DNA of 64,000 nt from Chitinophaga silvisoli (GTDB lineage: Bacteria; Bacteroidota; Bacteroidia; Chitinophagales; Chitinophagaceae). The position numbers and the translations under genes were made by a program. A model generated the notes under the pieces. The model was not told the origin of the DNA. It made no database searches and was given only the letters and a program-made list of their open reading frames with translations. Location of the stretch: assembly GCF_003412465.1 (NCBI RefSeq), contig NZ_QTJV01000002.1, positions 310,001 through 374,000 on the forward strand, read 5' to 3'. The stretch's first letter is position 1; each line of letters begins with the position of its first letter. Shown here in pieces: positions 36,003-45,196 of the stretch.

Positions 36003-36725
36003 ATGCGCACAAAAATTTGCCTGCTGGCACTATGCCTGCTTATGGGCGGTCTACAACTTTCCGCACAGGAACTCACCCAGGGCTATAGCCACTGGTATAC
36101 TTATTTTGGTACTGCACAGATTAACCAGAAATGGGCGATTGCGTACGATTTTCAGGCGAGAATACGGGATGGAATCAGTGCTAAGGGGCAAATCCTGAGC
36201 AGGGCAGGATTGCAGTATACGCCGGGGAAGAATGCAAGCTATCTGCTGGGGTATTCGTTTATTACAACATATAGTGACGGGGCGGATCAGTACTTCCCGG
36301 AGCATCGTATTTATCAGCAGTTCATTTATAAGAATAATACCCGGACCTTCAATATGACACATCGCGTTCGATTTGAGGAGCGTTGGGTAGGGGCGAAAAC
36401 AGTGAGTTCAAAGGATGTGCAATATTGGAAATATGGGCATCGTTTGCGCTATTTCAACCGTACGCAGTTCCCGATCCGGAAGGGAGAGAAAACGACTCCT
36501 TTTTATTTCGCTCTGCAGAATGAGTTTTTTATGAATGTTTTCAATAGTGAGATCAATGATAAATTCGTAGATCAGAATCGATTCTTAATTGCGCAGGGCT
36601 ATGCTTTGAAGCCAAATCTCAAGGTAGAAGCGGGGTATATGAATCACTTTGTACAGCCAGCTACGGGAAATAATTCTATGACGCATATTTTGCATCTTGC
36701 TGTATTCCACAACTTCGATTTATAA
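36003..36725 (+). CDS. DUF2490 outer-membrane beta-barrel-like protein
   Basis: 240 residues with a signal peptide ending LQLSAQ (about 21). The rest is a run of amphipathic beta strands with aromatic ends (SHWYTYFGTAQINQKWAI, YLLGYSFITTYSDG, FNMTHRVRFEERWVG) and a C-terminal strand ending HNFDL, the usual signal for outer-membrane insertion. This matches DUF2490, a Bacteroidota family of unknown function. It is separated from the SusCD pair by a terminator, so it is independently transcribed. Confidence 0.85.
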   Translation: MRTKICLLALCLLMGGLQLSAQELTQGYSHWYTYFGTAQINQKWAIAYDFQARIRDGISAKGQILSRAGLQYTPGKNASYLLGYSFITTYSDGADQYFPEHRIYQQFIYKNNTRTFNMTHRVRFEERWVGAKTVSSKDVQYWKYGHRLRYFNRTQFPIRKGEKTTPFYFALQNEFFMNVFNSEINDKFVDQNRFLIAQGYALKPNLKVEAGYMNHFVQPATGNNSMTHILHLAVFHNFDL

Positions 36726-36740
36726 AAATATTCGCACATC

Positions 36741-36779
36741 AAAAAAAGCGGGCAGTCCAGAGAACTGCCCGCTTTTTTT
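36741..36779. terminator. Bidirectional terminator
   Basis: GCGGGCAGT/ACTGCCCGC stem with A and T runs on both sides, between the convergent genes ending at 36725 and 36793. Confidence 0.88.
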
Positions 36780-36792
36780 GCAATTATTTTAT

Positions 36793-37272
36793 TTAGTTGA
36801 TCTTATTCTTCGCTAACCGCTCAAATTCTCTTTGCTCCAACTCAGTCTTAAACGCACTCGTGGGTACCAAAAAAAAATCCTTCTTTCCCTTGTATAAAAA
36901 GAAAAAATTCTTTGCCTTCACCACCTGTGTAAATACATGCCAGGACAACTTTTTCTCCACATCACTCTTCCTCGTGGTAATCACAATCCCATCTTCAGAA
37001 TACTTCAAATGAATATCATCCTGAAACGTTGCCGCATTATTATAAATGGATACCGGGAGCATATACCAAAACACCAGGACAATCAATATTGACATACTGA
37101 CAATCCCTATCAGTGCGCCCACCGTCACCAGCTGATATGCAAACCCACATAAGGTAAATACCAGCAGTATAAAAAGCGTGTTCCTGAAAACTTTGATTTC
37201 ACCCCGCTGCAGGAAATGATAGCGCAATGCATGCAAAACCTCCTCCTTATTGTAACTAAACTCCAAATGCAT
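36793..37272 (-). CDS. YcxB-like membrane protein
   Basis: 159 residues. Two hydrophobic helices at about 30-50 and 52-73 (TLFILLVFTLCGFAY, VSMSILIVLVFWYML) are followed by a soluble C-terminal domain typical of YcxB-like proteins (IHLKYSEDGIVITT, LSWHVFTQVVKAKNFFFLY, FFLVPTSAF). The family's function is unknown. It lies 20 bases after the stop of the upstream secreted hypothetical gene and is probably cotranscribed with it. Confidence 0.8.
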   Translation of the reverse strand: MHLEFSYNKEEVLHALRYHFLQRGEIKVFRNTLFILLVFTLCGFAYQLVTVGALIGIVSMSILIVLVFWYMLPVSIYNNAATFQDDIHLKYSEDGIVITTRKSDVEKKLSWHVFTQVVKAKNFFFLYKGKKDFFLVPTSAFKTELEQREFERLAKNKIN

Positions 37273-37292
37273 TATGGCAAGGCAGACATTTT

Positions 37293-37862
37293 TTATTTAA
37301 CAACTGGAATGGAAATCTGGCTTTCCATATCATCCCTGGTACTTACAGGAGCATATTTTTTATGACTGGCCACCGGTGCTTTCTTAGGGGTACCATCTGT
37401 CAGATCATCTTCGCTCAGACCAGGAAAATTATTCTTGATAAACTGAAAATACTGTTTTAAAGTTTTCGCATCCACTTTGAAAGGGAATGCAGGTTCTTCG
37501 GCTACCGCTTTCATGTCGCTCGTATTGATCCGGCTTCCATTCTGCAGGTACCATTTATATAAGTCTACTATCCCTTTCTTCAAATCCTCCTCATACATCT
37601 TATCACCATCCTGATCCTTTGGTAACATCCATACGTACTCCTCAACGCGGGTAGCGCGTGCGGTAGTTTTTGTTACGGTAGTAGCTTTATCAGAATTATC
37701 GCAGTTAGCAGACTTACATTTTTCCTTTTCCCCCTTATCGCCTTCTTTATCTTTCTTTTTTTCCTCGTTCCAGGTATTATCTAGCTTCCTCTTTCCGCTA
37801 ATGGCGCTTGCTGATGATACTGTGGCACAACTTACCAACAGCAGGAACAGCAGCTTTTTCAT
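37293..37862 (-). CDS. Exported hypothetical protein, 189 residues
   Basis: The ATG at 37862 starts a clear signal peptide (MKKLLFLLLVSCATVSSASA); the frame upstream of it is unlikely to be translated. After it comes a charged Lys/Glu-rich linker with two cysteines (KCKSANC), then a helical region. The acidic segment DQDGDKMYEEDLKKGIVDLYKWYLQ resembles a single Ca-binding-type loop but is not diagnostic. A proline- and lysine-containing tail ends SIPVVK. Function unknown; probably periplasmic. Confidence 0.72.
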   Translation of the reverse strand: MKKLLFLLLVSCATVSSASAISGKRKLDNTWNEEKKKDKEGDKGEKEKCKSANCDNSDKATTVTKTTARATRVEEYVWMLPKDQDGDKMYEEDLKKGIVDLYKWYLQNGSRINTSDMKAVAEEPAFPFKVDAKTLKQYFQFIKNNFPGLSEDDLTDGTPKKAPVASHKKYAPVSTRDDMESQISIPVVK

Positions 37863-37971
37863 AGTGTAAAATATTTGTAAGTCTAAAAATACAAAATCCC
37901 GGTCAAAAAATGGAAACTGTTTTTGCCCGAGCCTGCTATTTTGGTCGGCCAATGAGGTAAAAATCCCACCA

Positions 37972-38004
37972 AAAAAACAAAAGCAATGGATAAACCATTG
38001 CTTT
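37972..38004 (-). terminator. Intrinsic terminator, minus strand
   Basis: AAGCAATGG pairs with CCATTGCTT; leftward it is followed by TTGTTTTTTT. It lies 7 bases after the stop of the 41-residue frame at 38011-38136 and supports that frame being transcribed. Confidence 0.75.
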
Positions 38005-38010
38005 CGAGAG

Positions 38011-38136
38011 TCATTTTACATTGCATGAAGATTCACGCCTGTAGGAATTAATTGGTTTTTCATAGGACAGTAACCATAATAAAATTAATACAATAACAAA
38101 TATAATAAATATATATAGTAATGGTAATACCAGCAT
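38011..38136 (-). CDS. Very small single-span membrane protein, 41 residues
   Basis: An ATG-to-TGA frame of 42 codons. Residues 2-23 are almost entirely hydrophobic (begins MLVLPLLYIFIIFVIVL), followed by a short polar tail containing KPINSYRRESS. A terminator directly follows the stop on the same strand, and GGAG lies 14 bases upstream of the ATG. Hydrophobic frames arise easily in T-rich DNA, so the terminator is the main support. Function unknown. Confidence 0.45.
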   Translation of the reverse strand: MLVLPLLYIFIIFVIVLILLWLLSYEKPINSYRRESSCNVK

Positions 38137-38950
38137 AAATATTTGAAATACTCCAATTTATTAGATCAATCTTAAAAAAACGTATAAAAAAATAATGGAT
38201 TTATGGTAAATCCAAAATGAAAGTTTTTACGAATATATAGGAAATGCCAACTAAGAGGGGAATCCTCACTACGACTGTTATTAATACAAATCAGCAGATA
38301 TTTTCCAAAAAAGATATTGTGGAGCGCGAACTAACAATGAAAAAACCTATGTTGAAAGTTATAAATGTGCCTTTGAGAGATCGGGGCTTATCAGGTAATC
38401 TATGCGGTAAAAAATAAGAAAGAGAGATAAGATCAGAACTTAGAGAAAATAGTAAGGGCACCTGGAAAGGCGCCCTCAATTTGTTACTATCCTATGAAAA
38501 CCCTATTTGAATACAAATGTAAGGGCATGTTATTTTTCTTTAAAATTTTCCGGGCACAATAACAAATCATTAACAAAGACCCTGTACGCTAAACCCTGAA
38601 AATGAGGCCAGTAGCTCGTTTTCAAGGCTATTCTGACAGCAGGAAATTTACATTTGTAAATAGGGCTGAAAGGGCCTCTGCTATTGAGTTTCACCGCAAA
38701 CTGGCATAGATATCCAGTCAACAAACTCAACTTTTTCGTAATTTGCTTGTATTTACTGTTCAAAAAATATATTTTTATTTTATATGATAAAAATAACTTT
38801 TTAGCTGGTTTATCCGTTACACCTTTGTGAATGGCCCAAAGATTGCAGACTGTAAAATTAGAGAGGGGGTCCAGACCACGCTATTTTTCTATAGAAAATA
38901 GCTCACATGCATATTTATCTAAGACTGTGACTTATTACCAAAAAATTTAT
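38137..38950. other. AT-rich intergenic region
   Basis: About 800 bases with no convincing gene. A hairpin GGGCACCT/AGGCGCCC at 38456-38474 is enclosed by a further AGTAA/TTACT pairing, and another (GCTATTTT/AAAATAGC) is at 38880-38902. A 77-codon TTG-start frame on the minus strand ending at 38530 is weak. The base composition is more AT-rich than the flanking genes. Confidence 0.5.
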
Positions 38951-38958
38951 ACTTTTGC
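38950..38958 (+). promoter_or_regulatory. -7 box of the GGGP synthase promoter
   Basis: TACTTTTG fits TAnnTTTG and lies about 25 bases before the ATG at 38983. Confidence 0.5.
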
Positions 38959-38982
38959 GACAACCGGAACAATGCTATTTTG

Positions 38983-39738
38983 ATGCACAATAAAATATAC
39001 AATTCTTTCATCGACAGGAAGGCAAAAGGTGTTAAATCCTTTGCAGTACTGATTGATCCGGATAAGGTAACTCCAGCAGGAGCAGCCGACCTAGCTGCTA
39101 AATGTACAGCAGCAAAGGTTGACTATATCTTTCTTGGAGGGAGCCTTGTGATTACCTCTCATCTAGACGAGTGTGTACAGCAGTTGAAATCCAACTGTGA
39201 TATACCAGTAGTTTTGTTTCCCGGAAGCCCCTCCCAGGTTTCCCGCTACGCAGATGCTCTGTTATATTTATCCTTAATCTCAGGCCGTAATCCGGAATTA
39301 CTCATTGGTCAGCACGTCATCTCTGCTCCCGCAGTGAAGAAGAGCGGACTGGAAGTGATTTCCACCGGTTACATGGTCGTAGATGGAGGAGCACCTACAA
39401 CCGTATCCTACATCAGTAACACTACTCCTCTTCCTGCAGACAAAGACGACATTGCCATGTGTACAGCCATCGCAGGCGAAATGCTAGGTCTTAAAGTAGT
39501 CTATATGGACGCTGGTAGCGGAGCCCGTAAACCAATTACTGAAAGTATGATTGCCCGCGTGGCAAGCCAGGTGAGTGCCCCTATTATTGTGGGCGGTGGT
39601 ATCCGGGATGCTGAAAAAGCCTATCTGAACTGTAAAGCTGGTGCCGACATCATCGTAGTCGGAAACGCTATTGAAAAAGATGCTTCTTTGATCAAAGAAA
39701 TAGCAGATGCTGTACATGCAGCACCTGTGTTAAGATAA
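38983..39738 (+). CDS. Geranylgeranylglyceryl-phosphate synthase family protein (PcrB/GGGPS group II)
   Basis: 251 residues from the ATG at 38983 (the preceding TTG is not preferred). A TIM-barrel prenyltransferase: FAVLIDPDKVTP (metal/phosphate site), YIFLGGSLV, VLFPGSPSQVS, YMDAGSGA and IIVGGGIRDAEKA, GADIIVVGNAIE for phosphate binding. The family joins polyprenyl diphosphate to glycerol-1-phosphate; group II enzymes occur across Bacteroidota, where the final lipid is poorly known. It is monocistronic, between a -7 box and a terminator. Confidence 0.93.
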   Translation: MHNKIYNSFIDRKAKGVKSFAVLIDPDKVTPAGAADLAAKCTAAKVDYIFLGGSLVITSHLDECVQQLKSNCDIPVVLFPGSPSQVSRYADALLYLSLISGRNPELLIGQHVISAPAVKKSGLEVISTGYMVVDGGAPTTVSYISNTTPLPADKDDIAMCTAIAGEMLGLKVVYMDAGSGARKPITESMIARVASQVSAPIIVGGGIRDAEKAYLNCKAGADIIVVGNAIEKDASLIKEIADAVHAAPVLR

Positions 39739-39762
39739 TAGCTCCTGCAACTTAAAAAAATT

Positions 39763-39790
39763 AAAGTCCCCTCCTGAGAGGGGACTTTTC
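39763..39790 (+). terminator. Intrinsic terminator after GGGP synthase
   Basis: AAAGTCCCCTC/GAGGGGACTTTT around CTGA. Confidence 0.85.
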
Positions 39791-39829
39791 TTGTATTTCT
39801 AAGTTTTAAACCTGCAAATTTCTCCCACT

Positions 39830-40558
39830 CTAAAGACTCATCATCTCCTTAAACTTCACGGCCTGCCTTCTGCTCACCTCTATCTTTTCACCCCCTTTCA
39901 TTTCCAGCAGCAATCCACCGTTAAAATAAGTATCGATCTTCTCTATCATCCGCAAATTCACAATGTGCTTACGGTTTGCACGGAAGAAAGTGCGCTCATC
40001 CAGGCGTTCTTCCAGGGCATTCAATGACTTCAGGATCAATGGCTTATTGGTCTCAAAATAGACCCTCGCATAGTTACCTACACTCTCAAAAAGGCGGATT
40101 TCCTGCAATTTTACAAACCAGCAACGGTCACCGTCTTTTACAAATACCTGGTCATTTTCTGAGAGAATGGTTCTGATCGCGCCAACTTCGGCCTGTCTTT
40201 CCTTTTCTTCCTGCTGATGCAGTTTGTGTATGGCATCTGCCAGCCTTTTTGGCTCTACCGGTTTCAGCAGGTAGTCCAGGGCATTGTACTCAAATGCTTT
40301 CAGCGCGTGTTCGTCGTATGCTGTGGTGAAAATAACCTGGGGAGCTTTCTCCAGCTCTGCCAATAAATCAAAACCGGTTTTGTCAGGCATCTGGATATCC
40401 AGGAACAGGAGATCCGGATGCAGGGTTTCAATCTTGTCCAGACCATCTTTGGCATTCACCGCTTCTCCCACCACCACTATCTCCGGATGGTCTGCCAGCA
40501 GCTTTTTGAGCTCACTCCTGGCTAATCTTTCATCGTCAATAATTAAAGCTTTTTTCAT
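39830..40558 (-). CDS. LytTR-family response regulator
   Basis: 242 residues: receiver domain with Asp8/Asp9, phospho-acceptor Asp54 (LLFLDIQMPDKTGF) and Lys in YLLKPVEP, then a LytTR DNA-binding domain from about 140 (VFVKDGDRCWFVKLQEIRLFE, RTFFRANRKHIVNLRMIEKID, IEVSRRQAVKFKEMM). LytTR domains bind promoter DNA through beta strands. The gene follows its sensor kinase on the minus strand after a 139-base gap. Targets are unknown. Confidence 0.95.
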   Translation of the reverse strand: MKKALIIDDERLARSELKKLLADHPEIVVVGEAVNAKDGLDKIETLHPDLLFLDIQMPDKTGFDLLAELEKAPQVIFTTAYDEHALKAFEYNALDYLLKPVEPKRLADAIHKLHQQEEKERQAEVGAIRTILSENDQVFVKDGDRCWFVKLQEIRLFESVGNYARVYFETNKPLILKSLNALEERLDERTFFRANRKHIVNLRMIEKIDTYFNGGLLLEMKGGEKIEVSRRQAVKFKEMMSL

Positions 40559-40697
40559 GAGCAGTTGCTTTGTTTTGATCGCTGCGCGTTACTATAAATC
40601 TAAGAATTTTATTCAACTTGAAACCAGGACCAGCTCTCAGCCTTGAGCAGTGCAGTTATAAAAATGGTCCTCTTTCACCGGAAAGCCCACCCGGACC

Positions 40698-41735
40698 TTA
40701 TACCAGCGGCATCACCACCTTTACTTCTACCATCTCCCCATCCTTATTGTAAATATTGAAAGATGCCCTGCTGCCAAACAACATACTCAACCTTTGTCTC
40801 GTACTCTGGATCCCAAACCCGAATCCCGGACCTGAGGCCGACAGCTGCCCCGTATTCTCAATCGTAATCTCATGCTGCATATCCCTGACATGAGAGCCTA
40901 TCAACACCGTTCCTCCCGTTATAATTCTTGAAATACCGTGCTTGATTGCGTTCTCCACCAATGTCTGCAACATCATAGGAGGGATGGGCAATTCCAGGGT
41001 TTCAGGATCTATATCGTATTCTACTTTCAGGCGTTCCTCGAAGCGGATCGTTTCCAGGGCCAGGTAATCCTTCACGATACTCAACTCATTTTCCAGGCTC
41101 ACCGTCTCCGCTTTTTCCACCTGCATACTACTCCTCAGGATGTTGGACAACTCTGTGATAGCCGTTCTCGCCCTTTGAGGGTTTTCGTCTACCAATGCCC
41201 GTATACTGTTGAGCGCGTTAAAAATAAAATGAGGATTCAGCTGTGATTTGATCGTCTTCAGTTCCAGCTCCTTCACTGTACTCTCCAGCTTCAACTTATC
41301 TACCTGAGTATTCCTGCTGCGGTCTATATAGTGCCACACAAAATAGATGAGCCACCAGATAGCCGTGATCAAAAAGATAGGAATGAGAAAATTGACCGTC
41401 TTAAGATCCGCAAAAGTGCGCTGCTGGCTCAGATCGCGAAACAGGTTCCCGACCGAAATGTTCCCGACATAAATAATAATCCCGGCACCTACCGTCAATC
41501 CGAAGAATAACAGCATCTGGCTCTCAAAGCTGTACTGGAACCAGTTGATGCGCTGCAGCAAGCTCCGGAGAGCATGGGTGGCCACCAGACCAAAAAATAT
41601 GATAAGCAACAGATTGATGGTATATGATCTGTCCACACTTCCCTGGTAGGAGTAGGCGAAGAATATATTCACGACAAAATAAGCAGCCCATCCAGCTATC
41701 TGACACCACCAATATTTTGATATTCGTTTAAACAT
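40698..41735 (-). CDS. LytS/YehU-type sensor histidine kinase
   Basis: 345 residues: four membrane helices in the first ~140 residues, a short coiled linker, then the His_kinase domain with the phospho-acceptor histidine in KSQLNPHFIFNALNSIRAL (about 170) and a degenerate HATPase (MMLQTLVENAIKHGI, FGFGIQSTRQRLSMLFG). This family pairs with LytTR regulators, and one is encoded directly downstream. The membrane sensor has no recognisable ligand domain. Confidence 0.94.
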   Translation of the reverse strand: MFKRISKYWWCQIAGWAAYFVVNIFFAYSYQGSVDRSYTINLLLIIFFGLVATHALRSLLQRINWFQYSFESQMLLFFGLTVGAGIIIYVGNISVGNLFRDLSQQRTFADLKTVNFLIPIFLITAIWWLIYFVWHYIDRSRNTQVDKLKLESTVKELELKTIKSQLNPHFIFNALNSIRALVDENPQRARTAITELSNILRSSMQVEKAETVSLENELSIVKDYLALETIRFEERLKVEYDIDPETLELPIPPMMLQTLVENAIKHGISRIITGGTVLIGSHVRDMQHEITIENTGQLSASGPGFGFGIQSTRQRLSMLFGSRASFNIYNKDGEMVEVKVVMPLV

Positions 41736-42071
41736 CTATTTGAAATTAATAAACAACTGCTACATTTCAAAAATGCCCGGCCCGGGAGCATTGAATCAAT
41801 CGCTTTCCTGCCAATAATCCCGGAAAAGGCCCGCGGCCGGCATGATTAAATTCAAAAGGATACATTTACAGGTTGAAAGAGTTCCTTCAACAGGCCGCCG
41901 CCTCCTTTTCAAAAATACCATTAGCCGGTGGTATCCTGCAACAGGTGCAGATGTACGGAATTCTACAGGGGCAAATGGTTCTATGTGCTGATATTTGGCA
42001 AATGAATTGCTAAGTGCATACACACATTATTTATCGTACTTTTGTGTATTAAAATCCTGCATCCAACAGAT
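41736..42071. other. Intergenic region between LytS-type kinase and dxs
   Basis: Divergent promoter region, no gene recognised. A TACTTTTG box (42037-42044) matches TAnnTTTG and should drive dxs with a leader of about 20 bases. Confidence 0.55.
42037..42044 (+). promoter_or_regulatory. -7 box of the dxs promoter
   Basis: TACTTTTG, matching TAnnTTTG, ends 27 bases before the dxs ATG at 42072. Confidence 0.5.
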
Positions 42072-44000
42072 ATGAACATTACGCCGGGCCCATTGCTGGG
42101 CAACATACAAACCCCTGCTGATTTGCGGAAGCTGAGTAAGGAACAACTGCATGAGGTAAGCGAAGAACTCCGCCAGTTCATTATTGACATGGTGAGCGTG
42201 CATGGTGGCCACTTTGCGGCCAGCCTTGGTGTGGTAGAACTATCAGTAGCCCTGCACTATGTATTCAATACCCCGTATGATCAGCTGGTATGGGATGTAG
42301 GTCACCAGGCATATGGACACAAAATCCTCACCGGCAGAAGGGATGTGTTCCATACTAACCGTAAATACCACGGTATCAGCGGTTTCCCTAAAAGAGATGA
42401 AAGCCCCTACGACACCTTTGGTGTAGGTCACTCTTCCACCTCTCTCTCCGCCGCCCTGGGTATGGCTATCGCTTCCAAATTCAAAGGAGAAACCGACCGC
42501 CAGCATATAGCTGTGATCGGTGATGGTGCTATGACCGCAGGTATGGCCTTCGAAGCCCTCAACCACGCAGGCGTAGCCAATGCCAACGTGCTTTTTATCC
42601 TCAACGATAACTGCATGTCCATTGACCCTAACGTAGGCGCACTCAAAGAATACCTGACCGATATTACCACTTCGCCCACCTACAACAAATTCCGCGACGA
42701 CGTGTGGAACCTGCTGGGTAAACTCCCTGTAGGCAAACGCTTTACCCGCGATATGGCTTCTAAACTGGAAGCAGGTATCAAAGGCGTGGTTTCCGGCTCC
42801 AGCAACCTCTTTGAATCCCTGAAACTCCGTTACTTCGGTCCCATCGACGGGCATAATATCATTAAACTGGTAGACACCCTGCAGGACCTGAAAGATATTC
42901 CCGGCCCTAAACTGCTCCATATCGTTACCACCAAGGGTAAAGGATATGCACTGGCAGAAAAGGACCAGACTACCTGGCATGCACCCGGCCTGTTCGACAA
43001 AATCACGGGTGAGATCTTCAAAAAAATACCTGATAAGCCCCAGGCTCCTAAATACCAGGATGTATTTGGGCATACCATCATAGAACTCGCAGAGCAGAAT
43101 AATACCATCATGGGTATTACTCCTGCCATGCCTTCCGGCTCCTCCCTCAAATACATGATGGAAAAGATGCCGGATCGTGCCTTCGACGTAGGCATCTGTG
43201 AGCAGCACGCCGTTACCCTCTCTGCCGGTCTGGCTACACAGGGCATGCGGGTGTTCTGTACCATCTACTCTTCCTTCTTCCAGCGTGCTTACGATCAGGC
43301 TTTGCATGACGTAGCCATTCAGAAACTCCCCGTAGTATTCTGCCTGGACCGCGCAGGCCTGGTGGGTGAAGATGGTCCTACCCACCATGGTGTGTATGAC
43401 ATCGCTTATATGCGTTGTGTACCTAATGTGGTGATCAGCTCACCGATGAACGAAGAAGAACTGCGTAACCTCATGTATAGCTCCCAGCTGTCTACACAGC
43501 AACAGCCTTTCGTGATCCGCTATCCGAGAGGGCAGGGTGTAATGCCTGAGTGGCGCCAGCCTTTCAAAGAAATTAAAATCGGTACCGGTCGCAAACTGCG
43601 TAGCGGTAAAGATATCGCGATCCTCTCCCTGGGTCACGTAGGCAACTTCGTGACTGAAGCATGCAAAGACCTGCTGGCAGATGACCTGCAGCCTGCTCAC
43701 TACGACATGCGCTTTGTAAAGCCGCTGGACGAAGAGATGCTGCATGAAGTATTCAGCCAGTTCGATAAAGTGATTACTGTAGAAGACCATGCTATCAGCG
43801 GTGGTTTTGGTAGCGCTGTAATGGAATTCATGGTGGATCATGGATATACCGCAAAAGTAAAACGCCTGGGTATCCCTGATCGCATCATCGAGCATGGTAA
43901 GCCTGAAGAGCTGCACCGTGAATGTGGCTTTGATGCCGCTGGTATTGCGGCGGCTGCCAGGGAAATGATGAAAGATAAAGTAACAGTAACGGCTATCTAA
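42072..44000 (+). CDS. dxs: 1-deoxy-D-xylulose-5-phosphate synthase
   Basis: 642 residues from the ATG at 42072 (MNITPGPLLGNIQTP). Thiamine-diphosphate site GDGAMTAGMAFEALNHAG with the ILNDNCMSI continuation, the catalytic His/Asp neighbourhood VWDVGHQAYGHKIL, transketolase pyrimidine domain (DVGICEQHAVTLSAGLA) and C-terminal domain (RLGIPDRIIEHG). It makes DXP from pyruvate and glyceraldehyde-3-phosphate, the first step of the MEP isoprenoid route. The promoter box overlaps the possible TTG start at 42042, which argues for 42072. Confidence 0.98.
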   Translation: MNITPGPLLGNIQTPADLRKLSKEQLHEVSEELRQFIIDMVSVHGGHFAASLGVVELSVALHYVFNTPYDQLVWDVGHQAYGHKILTGRRDVFHTNRKYHGISGFPKRDESPYDTFGVGHSSTSLSAALGMAIASKFKGETDRQHIAVIGDGAMTAGMAFEALNHAGVANANVLFILNDNCMSIDPNVGALKEYLTDITTSPTYNKFRDDVWNLLGKLPVGKRFTRDMASKLEAGIKGVVSGSSNLFESLKLRYFGPIDGHNIIKLVDTLQDLKDIPGPKLLHIVTTKGKGYALAEKDQTTWHAPGLFDKITGEIFKKIPDKPQAPKYQDVFGHTIIELAEQNNTIMGITPAMPSGSSLKYMMEKMPDRAFDVGICEQHAVTLSAGLATQGMRVFCTIYSSFFQRAYDQALHDVAIQKLPVVFCLDRAGLVGEDGPTHHGVYDIAYMRCVPNVVISSPMNEEELRNLMYSSQLSTQQQPFVIRYPRGQGVMPEWRQPFKEIKIGTGRKLRSGKDIAILSLGHVGNFVTEACKDLLADDLQPAHYDMRFVKPLDEEMLHEVFSQFDKVITVEDHAISGGFGSAVMEFMVDHGYTAKVKRLGIPDRIIEHGKPEELHRECGFDAAGIAAAAREMMKDKVTVTAI

Positions 44001-44024
44001 TAGCTGGAATAATATTTACATGAT

Positions 44025-44062
44025 AAAATCGCTTTTGTCTTCAGGCAAAAGCGATTTTTTTT
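44025..44062 (+). terminator. Intrinsic terminator after dxs
   Basis: AAAATCGCTTTTG/CAAAAGCGATTTT with an 8-base loop, followed by an extended T-run. Confidence 0.88.
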
Positions 44063-44086
44063 GCTAAGACAGCCTGATGAAAATGA

Positions 44087-44094
44087 TAAATTTG
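44087..44094 (+). promoter_or_regulatory. -7 box directly before the iron-sulfur reductase gene
   Basis: TAAATTTG matches TAnnTTTG and ends only 5 bases before the ATG at 44100. With initiation about 7 bases downstream of the box the mRNA would start at or within the start codon, that is, be leaderless. Confidence 0.45.
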
Positions 44095-44099
44095 TAAGT

Positions 44100-45134
44100 A
44101 TGTATTTACAGCTTCGGATCACTGCTATCGTAAAGGAAACACCTGATACCTTCACGTACAGGTTTCAGCCCATGAATGGAGAAAAGATAGATTATGAGGC
44201 TGGTCAGTTCCTTACCTTCCTCATCGAACTACACGGCGTGGAATACCGCCGTTCCTATTCTTTCAGCTCCACACCGGGTATTGATCAGGATCTGGCTGTC
44301 ACCATCCGCCGTAAGGAAAATGGTGAGATCTCCCGGCATATACTGGATTACTGGAAGGTTGGCGACATCGTTACTACCCTGCAGCCTTCAGGCAGGTTCA
44401 CGCTGGATGAAGTACCATCTGTACCTTTCGACATCTTTTTGCTAGGTGCCGGCAGCGGCATCACGCCCTTGTTTTCCCTGCTCAAATACATCCTGCATCA
44501 TCATGCCCATGCCCATGTCAAACTGGTCTACAGCAGCCCTACCCAGGAACGCACTATCTTCCACAAGCAACTGCAATCACTGCAGGAACAATATGCTGAA
44601 CAATTACATATCATTTACCTCTTCAGTGCCGAAGGTATCATTCGCAGACTCAGTAATGGTCTGCTGGAACCACTGGTGAAAGAGCAAACTAAATATGCCG
44701 CCCACCTCACCCAATTCTTTGTGTGCGGACCACCGGAATATATGCGCATGGCACTGCTCACGCTCACCTTTATGGGGTATAGCCAACAGCAGCAGCACAA
44801 AGAAAACTTTGTAGTGGAGACAGGCCCCCAGCTGGCACGCATAGGCACACCGACTGACAGCACGATCAAAACAGTACTGATCAAAAAGGGGCATGAAAGC
44901 TATGAGCTAAAACTACCGGGCAATAAGAACATATTGTCCGAAGCCTTAGCACATGGCATTACACTTCCCTATAGCTGCAAAGGAGGTGTTTGTGGATCCT
45001 GTACAGCCCGTTGTACACAGGGAAAAATATGGATGGCCCTGAATGAAGTGCTCACTGATAAAGAGATGGCACAGGGCTACCTGCTTACCTGCACAGGTTA
45101 TGCAGTAAGTGAGACAGTCATTATTGAATTGTGA
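44100..45134 (+). CDS. PaaE/ferredoxin-NADP reductase-type oxidoreductase with C-terminal 2Fe-2S domain
   Basis: 344 residues from the ATG at 44100 (MYLQLRITAIVKETPDTFTY). FAD-binding domain with RRSYSFSSTP (flavin motif), NAD(P)-binding domain with LLGAGSGITPLFSLL and FVCGPPEYMRMA, and a C-terminal plant-type ferredoxin domain with ligands in YSCKGGVCGSCTARC and LTCTGYA. This flavin-iron-sulfur fusion passes electrons from NAD(P)H to an oxygenase or other acceptor. No oxygenase subunits lie nearby, so the partner is unknown. Confidence 0.94.
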   Translation: MYLQLRITAIVKETPDTFTYRFQPMNGEKIDYEAGQFLTFLIELHGVEYRRSYSFSSTPGIDQDLAVTIRRKENGEISRHILDYWKVGDIVTTLQPSGRFTLDEVPSVPFDIFLLGAGSGITPLFSLLKYILHHHAHAHVKLVYSSPTQERTIFHKQLQSLQEQYAEQLHIIYLFSAEGIIRRLSNGLLEPLVKEQTKYAAHLTQFFVCGPPEYMRMALLTLTFMGYSQQQQHKENFVVETGPQLARIGTPTDSTIKTVLIKKGHESYELKLPGNKNILSEALAHGITLPYSCKGGVCGSCTARCTQGKIWMALNEVLTDKEMAQGYLLTCTGYAVSETVIIEL

Positions 45135-45196
45135 TTATTAACCTTATTCCCTCTATCCGGCAGGGATTAAATCCAATTCCTTTTATTCCAGCAAGG

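Noticed and set aside
38291..38479. 62-codon minus-strand frame
   Set aside because: Low-complexity composition and no support from start or terminator signals.
38530..38763. 77-codon minus-strand frame in the AT-rich region
   Set aside because: Starts only with TTG, has no motif or hydrophobic segment, and no neighbour relation; composition is acceptable but not enough to call a gene.
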